64,000 bases of DNA from Azadirachta indica (GCA_022749755.1 CM040450.1:1748218-1812217); one strand, 5' to 3'. Positions 45,061 to 57,202 are shown, counted from the stretch's first letter. Numbers and translations: made by a program. Notes: a model not told the origin generated them from the letters alone.

Positions 45061-47260
45061 GTTGCCTCCCAAAAAACACTTAGTTTAATGTCCTTAGCTG
45101 GACTTGGCCATTTAGTTCAATCAATCAGAATTTTCAAGTGGAAAATTTACCACATTCCATCCTTCTCCCTTAAAATAATGCTTGAGCTTTTGGCTGTTCA
45201 TGTGAAACAATCTCCCATCTTTATCCTTCATATTAGCTTTGTCAACAAGTAATACTTCTTTAATTTTAAACAACACCAATTTTCTTGACTTCAATGTGCC
45301 CAGAATCGACTCTGGTTTTGACCTCTTCTACTTCCTTTTTGAAAATTTTGGCATACTAATATGTCTCTTTCCAAGACTCATCCATCTCATTCCTATTCGT
45401 ATCCACCACATCATTATTGATGACATCTACCCTATAACAAGTGCTTGTGTTGTTTGGAGCTTTCTTGTCATGGTAAATATTAAACTTGACATCTTCTTCA
45501 TCAACTTTCAATGTCATCTTGCCACATTTTACACTAATTAAAGCTCTTCTGTAGCTAGGAAACATCGCCCAAGAATAATAGAGATTTCTCAGTCTTTCTC
45601 CATGTTAAGCACTACAAAATCAACCAGAAACATGAACTTATCCACCTTTACTAGCAAATCTTTAATAATTTCCTCGAATAAGTGAGAGAGCAATCAGTTA
45701 TTTGCAACGAGATAGTCATTGGTTTGATTTCTCCAAACCCAACTTTCAAAAAAATAAGAGCGGCATTAAGTTAATGCTTGCACTCAAGTCACACAATGCC
45801 TCTTCAAAGTTTGATTTTCCAATGCTGCATGGGATGGCGCAACTACCCAGATCCTTCTCCTTCCTTAACAACTTCCTTTCAAGAATTAAAGTATGCTGTT
45901 CTGTTAATTAACAGTCTCAAATTCTTCCAAATGCCTCTTTTTTTACATCATTTCCTTCATAAACTTAGCATAATTAGACATTTGTTCTAATGTATCTGCA
46001 AATGGATTATTAATATGAAGCTTTTTGAAAATTTCATGGAATTTGGAGAGCTAAACATCAAGCTTCTTCTTTTGGAATTTTGAGGAAAAGGCAATGGTTG
46101 TACAATTTTGAGAGGGTTGTTTGGAAATGAAATCCCATGTGGCTTAGACTCTTCCTTTGGTGCATCCTCTTTAACTTCCTTCTCAATTGCTTCACTCCTT
46201 TTCATCTTATCTTTCTTTGCTTCATTCTCCTTAGGCTTAGGTGGCTCTCTCATTGCCACTTCGAATAATGATTGCCTTATATTGATCTTTAATATTCGGC
46301 TCTATGTCGCTAGGAAACTTCCCGGATGATTGTCCCTTGATTGAATTAGCAAGCTGACCAATTTGAGTTTCTAGTAACTTCATTATGGTATTCATGTTTA
46401 TGCAATAAGTTTTAATGCTATCAAGTCTAGCTTCATCCTTGTTGAATCAGTTCCTTGTTTTCACAATAAAGGTTCTCAAGAGATCTTCGAACGATGGTTT
46501 CCTTTTCGTCGTCAATTGTTAAAAACCTAAAGGATGATATGGTTGGTTGAAAGCATTCCTTCGATTTCCATAGGAAAAATTCTCATGATTGTAGAATTCA
46601 GGATGATAATGAGTTGGTAAATTGTTAATTGACCAGAAGCTGTAGTTCCAATTATTAATGAATTGACATTGCTCCTCCTCCAAGCCTTCATCTGCACATA
46701 AAGAACTTGCAATCATTCCTTTCTCTTAGCTAGAAGAGGCTTCCCTTGTAGTCAGATTTTTAATTTGGATTGACAAAATTACTACTTAAGTTGAAAGTGC
46801 TATCATTTGATTGACTTCATGAACTCCCGTAGCTTTCTTCATAATTTACCTCTCACTAAACCATTGGTAATTATTGCATACCATTTCTCCAAGCAAAGTA
46901 TAGGATTCTTCAGTTGTCTTGGACAACAAAGCACCACCAACTGCTGCATCTACAATTGTTTGAGTATGGCCATTTAATCCAGTGTAGAACAATTACATTT
47001 TAAACCAATCTTAGTACCCATGCTAAGGACACTTCTGAATTAAATCCTTAAATCACTCCCGAGACTCATATAATGGCTTAAAGTTAAGCTGCCTGAATTG
47101 TGCAATTTTGCCCCTCAGTTGTGAAGTCTTTGACAGTGGAAAAAATTTTGTGAGGAACTTTTGAGCCAATTTGTCCTAAGTAGTGATACTCCTTAGTTGC
47201 AAAGATTACAGCCAACCTCTTCTCTTGTCTCTTCATTAAAATGGAAACAATCTCAACCGA
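45060..47260 (-). pseudogene. Athila element 2: gag, protease and fused integrase tail
   Basis: From the right: gag core ~46850-47260 (TVKDFTTEGQNCTIQAA), then NHENFSYGNRRNAFNQPYHP near 46560-46610. Next is a Lys/Glu-rich segment at 46130-46259 (EPPKPKENEAKKDKMKRSEA), then PLPFPQ and INNPFADTLEQMSNYAKFMK. The protease active region EALCDLSASINLMPL is near 45765-45815. RALISVKCGKMTLKVDEEDV and RVDVINNDVVDT follow at 45356-45565, then a C-terminal integrase-like end (FHMNSQKLKHYFKGEGW near 45150-45210). No RT or integrase core lies between. Frameshifts and stops occur. Confidence 0.75.
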
Positions 47261-47728
47261 ATCTCGTCTTAATCTACTCTATTCATTTTTACTGTGTCAC
47301 ACACCTGCAAAAACATAGATATTCGAATCTTCATGAGATAAACCATAATAACCGATTTTGTGAACCATGTTAATCAAAGCTAGTTTTAAGCTCACAATTG
47401 TCAGCGTTGATGGCTTGTTGATGAATTCTCGAGTAGTTATCATTAACCACAAGCCCAGAAAAATCTCAAAGTGCTCTTGGTTGTTGAGGTTGTGCCATAG
47501 GCTGTTAATTTTCTTCATCTGCCATTTTTCTCAATTTACTCATTTCTTTTCTCCATAGGTGAAATGTCTGTTCAATCTTCAGATCAAATGCAACAAGTTC
47601 AAAGCTTCTCACTCTTCGCATATAGTTGCAAAACTTTAAAAGAACAATACTTAAATTAAACAAAAATAAAACCTCAATTAAAATTAAACTACGCAATCGC
47701 CATATTATTAAAAACTCAAAAATTCTTA

Positions 47729-47750
47729 TTCCCCAACAACAACGCCAAAA
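47729..47750 (-). other. PBS of Athila element 2 (tRNA-Asp type)
   Basis: Plus strand TTCCCCAACAACAACGCCAA is a degenerate form of TCCCCGGCAACGGCGCCA, the tRNA-Asp-complementary site typical of Athila/Tat elements. It lies 8 bases inside the 5' LTR edge at 47759. Confidence 0.8.
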
Positions 47751-47758
47751 ACTTAACA

Positions 47759-49510
47759 TGTTCTAACATATCTCGCAAGTATACAGGTCGTACATATAGT
47801 AAATGAAAAAAAAGGTTGTCGTATCCACGAAGATTTAAATGAAAAAAAAAAGTTGTCGTATCCACAAAGATTAAGTCTTTGAATTTTTAATTAAGTACTA
47901 CGATTATGGTAGATTAATTTTACCTAAGCACTAAAAAAATCGTAAGAGCAAGAAAATATAATTGAAAATTACTCAAAGGGCAACTAAATTTGTTAATCTT
48001 TGAATTTTTAATTAAGTACTACAATTATGGTAGATTAATTTAACCTAAGCACTAAAAAAAATTGTAAGAGCAAGAAAATATAATTGAAAATTACTCAAAA
48101 GGCAACTAAATTGCTTAACAAAATTAAAACTAACAAATTAAATTAATTAGAAAGAAAATATGCAGAAACTGATATGAAAAATAGTCCTAAGATTTCGAAT
48201 TCACCTAACCCTTACCATATCTCTCCTAGTTTCAAAATTTGCTAAGTTTTTATTTTTAATACACTAATCACAAGTTCTAATTAACCTTGTTCCCTCTCCT
48301 GTGTGCCAAGCTAGGTCTACGTTTAGCTAAATCAATCAATATCCCAATCTAACTGACTTAGCTTAACGCACCTTAAATCAAACCTGTTATTAATTTTTAG
48401 CAATTAATTCGCTTCTTAGTTTATTAAATCCTAAGTATTACTGTGATTATATAGTCATTGATATTATCCCGAACTCTCAGTATACTAGATTGATTTTTTC
48501 AAATCCCATAAATAATTTAGACTATCTTTAAGACCAATTCATTTATATTTGATTTAATAATTCATTATACAACAAATCATTAGCAATAAATGCAAGAAAA
48601 ACCCAAGTGATTGAAAATTAATAACTATAACAAATTCCTTCATTAGCCAAAACATGATTGGATTAAGTTACATCAAAATCTTAGAATATGAAAACTTTGC
48701 CTAACATATCAACAGTCAGACATAAATCCATGATAAAATTAATCATTCTTACAACAATTCAACAATAAAATAAGCAAAGGTGAGAGTTTGAGAAGACAAA
48801 TCTAATGATGAAGGGCCAAATCACTCTTCAAGTCTTCTTCCAAAGGCTTTCAAGCTTAATTCTTCTCTTTCTCGCTCTAAAAATACTATTTTGTTCTTCT
48901 TTCTCTCTCTCCCTAAAAAGCCCCTTTCTATCCTTAGATGTCGCATTTTATATGCTGGTTAAAGCTCCAAAATCAAGAAAACCTAAGACTAATCAAATCT
49001 GACCATCAAAAGTTGATATAAGGGCTTTATTTTCAATCTAAATTATTCCATAGTGACGCAGTCGCGCTAAACTTGACATGGTTGTGCCATTACTTCTGCT
49101 TAGGAGGAAGCCTTATGCCACAAGTGCGGTAAGTTTGGCATGGCCGCACCCTGACTTCTGCCAATGGGCGCGATATGCGCCAAATTATGGATAATTTCAA
49201 TTAAATCCTCCTATCTTTTTTCAATTACATTCGTAGATTTTTATATATTGCATTTTAGTCCCCTAGATCTTTACTTCTTGCATTTAAATCCTTGATTTCC
49301 TTGCATTTGATCCTTGCACTTTGGTCCCGATTTTTGATGACTTGTCCTTTCTGTTCCATTTTTGTGCCGCTTATCACTTTAACTGGGGTTTTCTTCATTT
49401 TTGCACAAAAGCAATGAATTTTATTAAAAAAACACTATCGCTTGAGGATTTTCACATATATTTAAATTTAAAAGTATAGAATAAGTGAGTATATTACTTA
49501 CTTCTTACTA
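47759..49510 (-). repeat. 5' LTR of Athila element 2
   Basis: Pairs with 41106-42650. It is longer partly through a ~100-bp internal duplication: the CTTTGAATTTTTAATTAAGT block occurs at about 47877 and again at 47999. Confidence 0.8.
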
Positions 49511-49515
49511 TTGAT

Positions 49516-50470
49516 CAGCCCCTTCATTGAAATATGAAGCATTAGCTACCATTACCAACTATTGGCTTGTTAAGGCTTTTCTGGTAGTAGTTGAGGCTTT
49601 TCTTCAGTAGAGAATGCTTATGTGGCCATTGATAATTGTTGAAGGCCATTTCCTTCAATAGTTGTTGAACTTCCTTAGTAGTCTTAAACAAGAGATTACC
49701 ATTGACTGCTACATCTGCGATGGCCCGAGTTTGCCCATGTAATCCATTGTAAAAGAGTTGAATTTAAAACCAATCCCAATAACGATGCTAGGGACATTTT
49801 TGAATGAGATACTTAAACCACTATAAAGACTTGTAAAGATACTTGAAATCCAACTGACAAAATTGAGTAATTTTGCCCCATAATTAATAAGCTTTCAATG
49901 GTGGAAAGAACTTAAAGAGAAATTTCAATGACAATTCGTCCCACTACCTGATTGCAATGATTAAGACCAACCCCGAGCCTTGTCCCTCAAAGAAAATAGG
50001 AATAAGTGCATTCAAATAACATCTTGATCAACCTCATTTATTTTGATAGTATTATAGATCTCCAAGAACATTGCCAAATGTACATTAGGGTCTTCATGTG
50101 ATAAGCCCCCATACTAATTCTAATAACCATATTAATCAAGAAAGGCTTTAACTTAAAGTAGTTGGCATTAACAACTTGAAGTCGAATTCTAGAATAGTTA
50201 TTATTCACAACTAGTCTAAGGTAGTCATAAAGAGCTCGTTATTGTTGTGGTTATGGTGGTGAATTATTGTCCTTTGCCTTGTTTCAAGCTAGGTTCCTTC
50301 CTTCTCTCCTTAATTGTCAAAGAGTTCTTTCAATCTCAGCATCAAGTTCTACAAATTCCAAACTCCTAGCTTTTCACATACCTTCAAAATTTAAAGCAAA
50401 ACAAACTTTAAGAATATTAAACAAAAATAAATACCTAAATTAAGATCAAGTACTCAACCACAATATTAGC
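49516..50470 (-). pseudogene. Athila element 1: gag N-terminal part
   Basis: The continuation of the gag broken at 41100. It aligns with 46700-47720 of element 2, for example GACTGCTACATCTGCGATGG (~49710) against GCATCTACAATTG in element 2. Heavily decayed; no long frame. Confidence 0.65.
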
Positions 50471-50490
50471 AAAAATTTTAAAATTTTAAT

Positions 50491-50512
50491 TCCCAAGCAA
50501 GGCACCAAAAAC
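50491..50512 (-). other. PBS of Athila element 1 (tRNA-Asp type)
   Basis: Plus strand TTCCCAAGCAAGGCACCAA, a diverged form of the site in element 2, just left of the 5' LTR at ~50520. Confidence 0.7.
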
Positions 50513-50519
50513 TTATTCA

Positions 50520-51930
50520 TGACAATACTAATGTGTGTGCATATGGTCGCAAGTACACAGGTTGTGATAAGTAATACAATGATAAGTGAGAGTATTGTCC
50601 CACAAGAATTGAATTTTCAAAATAAAACTAAGTATTATGACTGTGGTAACCTAATTTTATCTAGGAAACCTAAATTTGAAAGAACAATAGCAATAAGAAA
50701 ATAAAAGTCAAATAAAACTCTAAACTAAGAAAAATGAATGACAACACATAATTCAAGAAGCTACAAGTGAGCTAATGGAAACCTATATGATAACAGTTCT
50801 AAGACCTGGACTTCACTCTATTCTCCCTATGTTTCTTTTATTTAGTTATTGTTAATCTTGGGACTAAATTTAACCTTATTACTTCTCCCAAGCTTTAAAC
50901 ATTATTCTACGTATAAAGCCTCAAGTGAATTTCCCTATCTAACTTGATTAATTACACATTTATTAAGCTTTACCCAAATTTTATTACCAAGGATTTGATT
51001 ACCTCCTAATCTCTCAATATCCTAAGTATTAATATGATTATCTAAGTGTCAATCTCTCTCAGACTCGCAACAATCCAAAATATTGTGTTTTCCCTAACTA
51101 ATAAATGATGTAATTTTTCTCAAGCATCAAATCATTAATAAAAAATCAACCAATTTATCATACAATAAATTAAAGACATTAAGCAAAAAGAAGGAAAAAT
51201 GAATTGATTTGTACTAACATTAACTAAATACTAAGGATTCAAAACATTGTTCAAATAAAAGCTACATCAAGTCCCTACAAAATAGAATTAGCCTAACATG
51301 AAAGAATTCATAGAAATAATTATCAAAAAATTTATACGTACAAACATAGTCTTAAACAATATCACAATTACAAATTTCAAAGATAAACTTAAGGGAAAAG
51401 AAATAAAATTAGATTAAGTGATGCTCCACGTCTTTAATTGTTCACGAATCCTCCAAAAATTTTCAAGAAATTTTTTATCTTCAAGTCTCTCTCTATAACT
51501 CTTTTTCCTTATTTGTGTTTCTCTCTCTAAAAATCTCCCATTCTATTTTTGGAATGGCTAGTAAGGTAGAAAAATATGAAACCCTAAAATTTAACCAAAG
51601 CTAGCCATTAATTCTCCTCCAAAGGCTGATAATAGTTCTTGGACATCATTCAACTCGTATAGTGGCCCTAGCACGTGGCTTGGTAGCTTGACCATAAGGT
51701 GTCTACTATATAGGTTGCATTGGCACACTTAAAGATGGCAAGCTGCGCCATGGCTACTATCCATTAAGCAAAAAGTAAGCTTAGGTGGCACAATTGTGCT
51801 CCAAAGCTACTATCATTGGATGGTTTTCTACTCCTTCTTCCTTTGCTTCTCTCTTTATCCCTTTTTCCATGCCAAATACTCCATAAATCTTTTTTTTTTT
51901 ACCTTCTTGTATATGAACACAAAAATTCTC
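50520..51930 (-). repeat. 5' LTR of Athila element 1, truncated
   Basis: Starts TGACAATACTAATG (plus reading) with GTCGCAAGTACACAGGTTGTG. Its right part matches 37316-37995. At ~51930 (after ACACAAAAATTCTC) homology to the 3' LTR ends and other sequence begins, so the LTR start is lost. Confidence 0.75.
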
Positions 51931-53040
51931 TAGAAAGAAGAAAATTTACAAGTGATACAAATGTCAACCCAAAAGGAGCAATGCAAGGTTATTACCTTGC
52001 AAAGTGGAAAAGAGGTCAAAGTACTAAAGGCACAGTCAAAAAAAAAAAAGAACCACCTCTTCAATAAAGCCGCCTAAACAAATTTAAGAGGAGAAGCATT
52101 AAGAAGAAAAAGAGACTTAAGCTGAAACAACACAAAAGCTTCAAGGCCAGTAGAATTTTATTTCCTAATAATCTTCTACTTCTTAAAAGCCCCTTTTCTT
52201 TTCTGCAATGATTTCAAAAGAAAAAGATAAATGCACAGTTTCCCAAATTTCTAGAAATTTTTAAGAAAAATAACATTAACATTCTTTTGTAGATGTTCTA
52301 GAACAAATGCCCAACTATGTTAAGTTTATGAAAGACATCATTTCAAACACAAGACGGTTTAAGGAATTTGAAATGCTAAACCTAACGGAGGAATGTAGTC
52401 AATTCTCAAAAAGAAATTACCTCAAAAATTAAAAGATCCAAGGAGTTTTACTATTCCATGCACTATTAGAGGTTCTTTCTTTAAACGAACATTGTATGAT
52501 TTAGAAGCCTGTATAAATTTAATGCCACTCTTTGTTTTCAAGAAATTTGGTCTTGGAGAAGTTAAGCCATCAACCATCACATTGCAATTGGTAGATAGAT
52601 TTTTCACTTACCCTCGTGGAATTATAGAAGATGTGTTGGTTAAAGTTGGCAAATTTATATTTTCAACAGATTTTGTGATATTGGATACGGAAGAAGATGT
52701 CGAGATGCCTTCATTCTTGGCCGGCCTTTCCTAACCATTAGCAAAGTTGTGATTGATGTACAACATGGCGACATACCTCTATTCTTTTGAGTTGCTTGTT
52801 AAGGTTTGTTCTAAGAACAGGCTTAATACTTGTATTTTAGAGATTTAATGGGATAAATAACTGAGAATGTAACCTACAGATATGGAATCCATTCCTTCTC
52901 ATTGAAAGTCAAAAAGACGATTCCCCTAAGTGTTAATTCTAAAACTAGACTATTTTAACGCTCAATTTATAACTGGTTTTCCTTTTAAAGACCTAAACTA
53001 ATAGAAAAAAGACGTCTCTAGCTAAAGATGTTAAACCAAG
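51931..53040 (+). pseudogene. Plus-strand Athila piece 3: gag end and protease
   Basis: From ~52230 the frame reads FVDVLEQMPNYVKFMKDIIS and FKEFEMLNLTEECSQF, then IPCTIRGSFFKRTLYDLEAC with protease Asp retained (DLEA near 52495). INLMPLFVFKKFGLGE, YPRGIIEDVLVKVGKFIFST and DFVILDTEEDVEMPSF follow, to 52734. Instead of RT, the sequence soon reaches LNQALLGRH near 53030 (the CACTACTTGGGAGG context), which normally lies after integrase. RT to integrase is thus missing here too. The gag N-terminus and 5' LTR are absent; the left border is the truncated LTR at 51930. Confidence 0.75.
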
Positions 53041-53990
53041 CACTACTTGGGAGGCACTCCATGCTCTTTATCCCATCACTTTGTTCATTTTTTAATTTTT
53101 TGATTTATTTTTGCTTTTTTCTCATTTTATAGAATTTTTAAGAATTTTATTAAAATTCTTAAGTTTTTCTAAGTTGTTATTTCATAATCTTTTTATTAAA
53201 ATTCTCAATTTATTGATTTTTTAGGTGTTGAAATGATTTGAAGCTTAAAGACACAAATTGGGTGAAATTTTGGCTAAGGAAGGTGAAACAAAAATGAAAA
53301 AGAGAGGCACCATATGCAAAAGACCAAGTGTGCCCAAGCAACCCATATATAACAATAGTGTAGCAATTGCGCGCCAATCTAGCAAGCACCAATACCACTC
53401 TACCATGCATATGCGTGCCTACACCACTATATAGGCCACCTATGTGCCCATGGTTATCCTTCTTCAAATTTTTAGCTGCAAACACTCTTTCTTCTCCAAA
53501 TTCAAACACTTGTACCTTATTCTAATCACCTCAAACACTTTCAAACAAGCCTAACCACAATTCCCACCATTCTTATTCAAATTTCTTCATTAGTCTCTCT
53601 TACAAAACACAATCAAACCTCTATTTACACACAAACTCCTCATTCTTGACAACAATTCCCAATAACTCCATCATTTGGTATTCTTTGAAGACCAATCTTA
53701 GGTGGAACTTCTACTACTTGAAGATATCCATTGTGATGTTTCTTCTAGTAAGTTTATTCTTCAAAAGTATGGATTACATTTGGAAGTTAGGTTGAATAAT
53801 TGGTTGGATCTAGATACTTGTAGGATTTATGTAATTGTGATTGGTTTTGGTTGATATTTTATTTGTTGAGAAGAGGAATTGAGTTTTATTGAACAATTGT
53901 ATGGATTGTGGTGAATTTGGGGCCTTGAGAAGAATCGCTAAAGTGTTTTTAGTGTGAGTTGTACGATTACCTACAAAGTGTTTGATGAAT
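53041..53990. other. Linker before env-like ORF of Athila piece 3
   Basis: Non-coding, homologous to 56730-57960. It has a GC-richer patch near 53300-53460 with many CATGC/GCACC words. Confidence 0.5.
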
Positions 53991-53994
53991 TGTC

Positions 53995-54640
53995 TAAGAG
54001 AAACCATATTTGGAAAAAAAAAGCACCAAAGAAGCCAAAAGGGAGTGGTTGTCATCCTACTTAATCGAATGACAATTTGTAGTTCGTATATTTAGAGGTG
54101 GAGGCTTGGTATAATAAATTTATAAAGAAGAAAAAGAGCATGATTATGTTTGAGGCCCCATGAAAAACAACATTAAGATGGTCGCATTGTAGAGTTCACC
54201 AACATACTAAATCCAACAGTTGTGCCTATATTAAAGAAGTTTTATGCCAATGCATTTATGAGAGGTAAAATAACTGTGTCTTTATTAAAGGATAAATGAT
54301 GTCATTTGCTCCATAAGCCACCAATGCTTACTATAATCTACCTTCTATGCACTGAGTCTACACTAGAGGAGTTCAACTATAGTCAATAACTCAAGAAATG
54401 TGTTCTAGGAATAGAATAGAGATCAAGCCAAGATGAATATTGTGTCGCACTTACCTTTTTAGAAAACGAATTAAATCGGTATTCAAAACCTTGGCACAAA
54501 TTCATTTGCATCAATCTCATATCCACATAGCATCAACATGACATTATAGCAATGTACTCCACTTTGTTATACTGCATTTACACTGAGAGAAAAATTGATA
54601 TTTGGAAGGTAATCAGAGACACTTTACTTCACTTTATTCG
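53995..54640 (+). pseudogene. Athila env-like ORF / putative plant transposon protein domain, piece 3
   Basis: Begins near 54015 (APKKPKGSGCHP, start codon lost). It contains YIKEVLCQCIYERKITVSL / FYANAFMRGK-like pieces (~54230-54290), LTFLENELNRYSKPWHKFIC (~54450-54510) and a HQHDIIAMYSTLLYCIYTER region. It is homologous to 57969-58660. This domain occurs after pol in Athila elements; its function is not established. Stops and shifts throughout. Confidence 0.6.
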
Positions 54641-54649
54641 AGCAAAAAC

Positions 54650-55740
54650 CATGGTGCTCCCATTGACCCATGCCTCATAATTAGTTTCTTCTTGATTAAC
54701 TCAAATGCCTACAAATAATCATCATTGAAGTCAAATACAACATCTTTTTTAAGTAGATTACACAAAGGTTTTACAATATTAAAGAAATCATTTATTAATC
54801 TCCTATATAAACAAGCATGTCTAAGGAAGCTTTGAATTTCCTTTATGTTCTTTAGTGGTGGAGGCTTTTCCATTGTTGTAATCTTAGCATGATCAACCTC
54901 TAATCCTTTTGATGAGATTTAGTGTCTAAGAATGATCTCTTCTTGCACCATGAAGTGACATTTCTCCTAATTCAGTACTAAGTTAATTTTCTGACACCTA
55001 CAAAAAGCCAGAGAAGATTGTTAAGGCATATATCAAAGGATGAACCAAATATGGAAAATCATTCATAAATACTTCCATGATCTCCTTTACTTTCATACAA
55101 CATTGAAAAGTGATGGGGCATCGCACAAACCGAAAGGCAATCTACGAAAGGTGAAGGTACCATATAGGCATGTAAAAGTAGTCTTCTCTTAGTCCTTGGG
55201 GACTATAGCAATCTATCAGAATATACATCAAGAAAATTATAGTATTAACGCTCAACTAATCTATTCAGCATCTAATCAATAAATGGAAGTTAAAAGTGAT
55301 CTTTCCTTGTTACTTTATTGACCTTCTAGTAATTAATACATACATGCCAAGTAGTCACAATTCTTGCAGAGATTAAGTCATTATTATCATTTTTCACAAC
55401 AGTCGTTCTCTATTTCTTAGGCACAACTTGAATTGGACTAACCTATAAACTATTTGAAATAGCATAAATGATCTTCGCATTTAATTACAGATTAAGCCTT
55501 TGCTGATGCTCAATGGATGCTTTGTAGTTCTTTTCCATCAAGATCTGGTGCATACAAATGGCCAGACTAATACCCTTAATATTTGTAATAGACCAACCCA
55601 AAATCAACTTGTACTTCCTCAACACTTCAAGGAATTCATCTCTTTATCTTGATTCAAAAATGCCAAAATAATCACTAAGAATGTTAAATTCTCTCCCAAA
55701 AATACATATCTTAGATGATCAATGATTTTTTAAGCACCAA
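54650..55740 (-). pseudogene. Athila reverse transcriptase segment, inverted
   Basis: Minus-strand RT placed between two plus-strand Athila pieces. From the right: HLRYVFLGENLTFLVII (~55660-55710), EFLEVLRKYKLILGWSI, KIIYAISNSL, stop, VSPIQVVPKK, NDNNDLISARIVTTWHVCIN, KDHFxLPFIDQMLNRL and FLDVYSD (~55215). Then PFGLCDAPSL (~55130), FMND in place of the catalytic FMDD (55053-55070), and KPLCNLLKKDVVFDFNDDYL near 54715-54780. Several stops. An intact RT would copy the element RNA; this one has lost a key Asp. Confidence 0.8.
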
Positions 55741-55904
55741 CGCATTATGTAATTTGATCTCATTTCATTTTAGAGGGTAGTTGTTTGAAGTTTGAGGGAT
55801 AGACTTTATGGGATTGTTTCCATCATCTTTTTCTAATCATACATCTCGTTAGGCCATTGACTATGTTTCACAATGAGTCTAAGTTATAGCTTGTCGCATA
55901 AATA
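55741..55904. other. Orientation switch between RT (minus) and integrase (plus)
   Basis: The inversion or fusion point lies in this interval. No terminal repeats or target duplication are visible at the border. Confidence 0.45.
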
Positions 55905-56640
55905 ATATAAGGGTGGTTACTAATTTTTTTCACAAGTACATTTTTACCTATTTTGGCACTCCTCAAGTAATTATTAGCAATGGCGATAAACATTTTTGCA
56001 ATAGTCAATTTGAAGTTCTGTTAGGAAAGTATAGTGTCAAGCGTCAGATAGTTACTCTATATTACCCTTAAACAAAGCAGTCCAATGGAAATTTCAAAAC
56101 AGGAATTAAAGAAGATCTTTGATAAAATAATAAACAATTCATGACATGATTAGTCAAAAAGATTAGATGATATATTATGGGTCTATTGTACAACATCCAA
56201 AACTTCCATTAGAATATTGCCATACAAGCTAGGTTTGAAAATGCATGCCATCTTTTAGTTGAACTGGAACATAAAGCGTATTGTGCTGTAAAAGCATTGA
56301 ACTTTGACATGAAGGCATTGGGAGAGAAAAGGTTGCTACAGTTAAAGGAAACGAAAGAATTTCAAAATGATGCTTTTGAGAATGCCCAATTATACAAGGA
56401 AAGGACGAATAAATAGCACCACAACCAAATCTTTAGATAGGATTTCAAGGCAAGAGAGCAAGTGCTTTTGTTCAACTCTAGATTAAAGCTCTTTCTAAAA
56501 AGCTAAGATCAAGGTGGTCGGGACTATTCAAATTAACAAAGTCTTTTCGTTTGGTGCCGTTGAGTTACAAGGTGATGATGGGAGATTATTCCATGTCAAT
56601 CAACAAAGACTAAAGTATTATTTTGGCAACAACAAATGAA
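55905..56640 (+). pseudogene. Athila integrase, C-terminal half (piece 4)
   Basis: Reads FFHKYIFTYFGTPQVIISNG, where the catalytic Asp of ISDG is Asn. Then KHFCNSQFEVLLGKYSVKRQ, QSNGNFKTGIKEDL (catalytic Glu region lost), KALGEKRLLQLKETKEFQND, AFENAQLYKERTNK, and EQVLLFNSRLKLFLKS at ~56460-56510. It ends near YSMSINKD. After it, GCGCTACTTGGGAGGTTAAC at ~56718 is the usual Athila sequence following pol. Confidence 0.8.
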
Positions 56641-56892
56641 AAGTTTTAATCATTTTACTCACAAAACCTAGTTAATTTAGTCATGGTCAAGTCTAGCTAG
56701 GGACATTAAATCTAGCGCTACTTGGGAGGTTAACCCAAGCTTGTTATCATTTGAATATTGTTTAAGTTGAATTTTTTGTTGTTTTATTTTTGTTAGATTT
56801 TTAATTCTTGTTCTGCATGTGATTTTAGGTGAGACATAATGTTTAAGGATAAAATTCAAGTTTTGATGGAAGCCTCTCATGTGTTATAGAAG

Positions 56893-57165
56893 TAAGAAGC
56901 ATGGCCAAGGCAGTATGCTTGGTGCGATAGCACAAACATAAAGTAAACCAACGATAAGGCCACTGCATTGGCAAGGCTTTTTTTGGGTGCCATGGAAAAA
57001 ACCCATGGCATGACTATGGCAGTAGTTTTGCCATGGATCCCCAGGCCACGCAAGAATTCCTCTCCTATGCATGCCCTCACACGCATTTGCATGGCATTCT
57101 ACCTTTTATGGGCAAAATGCATGGCTTAAGCGCGTAAAGGCATGGTGAGCCTACGCCATGCACAC
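56893..57165. repeat. GC-richer patch with repeated CATGGC/GCATGC words
   Basis: A local composition change in the linker before the env-like ORF, with many CATGGC, CCATGG and GCATGG words. Similar but shorter patches lie at 42280-42345, 44790-44890, 49070-49190, 53300-53460 and 60945-61080. Confidence 0.6.
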
Positions 57166-57202
57166 TACCCACCCCTTTCTTTGTTTAATTTTTATTCTTA
57201 TA

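Larger units (their letters stand above)
41106..49510 (-). mobile_element. Athila-lineage element 2, nested in gag of element 1
   Basis: A complete-ended minus-strand element: 3' LTR 41106-42650, internal region to 47758, 5' LTR 47759-49510. TTGAT at 41101-41105 and 49511-49515 forms the 5-bp target duplication, and the gag of element 1 continues on each side. It has PPT, protease, gag and a tRNA-Asp-type PBS, but no RT, RNase H or integrase core. Confidence 0.85.
37316..51930 (-). mobile_element. Athila-lineage element 1, internally deleted, interrupted by element 2
   Basis: Minus-strand LTR retrotransposon. Left: 3' LTR part (37316-38095), PPT (38097-38112), internal region with integrase C-terminal remnant, protease and gag C-terminus (39440-41100). 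Right of the nested element: gag N-terminal part (49516-50470), PBS (50491-50512) and 5' LTR (50520-51930). The 3' LTR is cut at its left end by the CACTA border and lacks the part matching 50520-51236. The 5' LTR is cut at its right end at ~51930 by another Athila piece. RT, RNase H and integrase core are missing. Confidence 0.8.

Noticed and set aside
45239..45541. 100-codon plus-strand ORF
   Set aside because: It is antisense to the readable protease/integrase-tail frame of Athila element 2.
53210..53509. 99-codon minus-strand ORF
   Set aside because: Antisense to the plus-strand Athila linker; no domain recognised.
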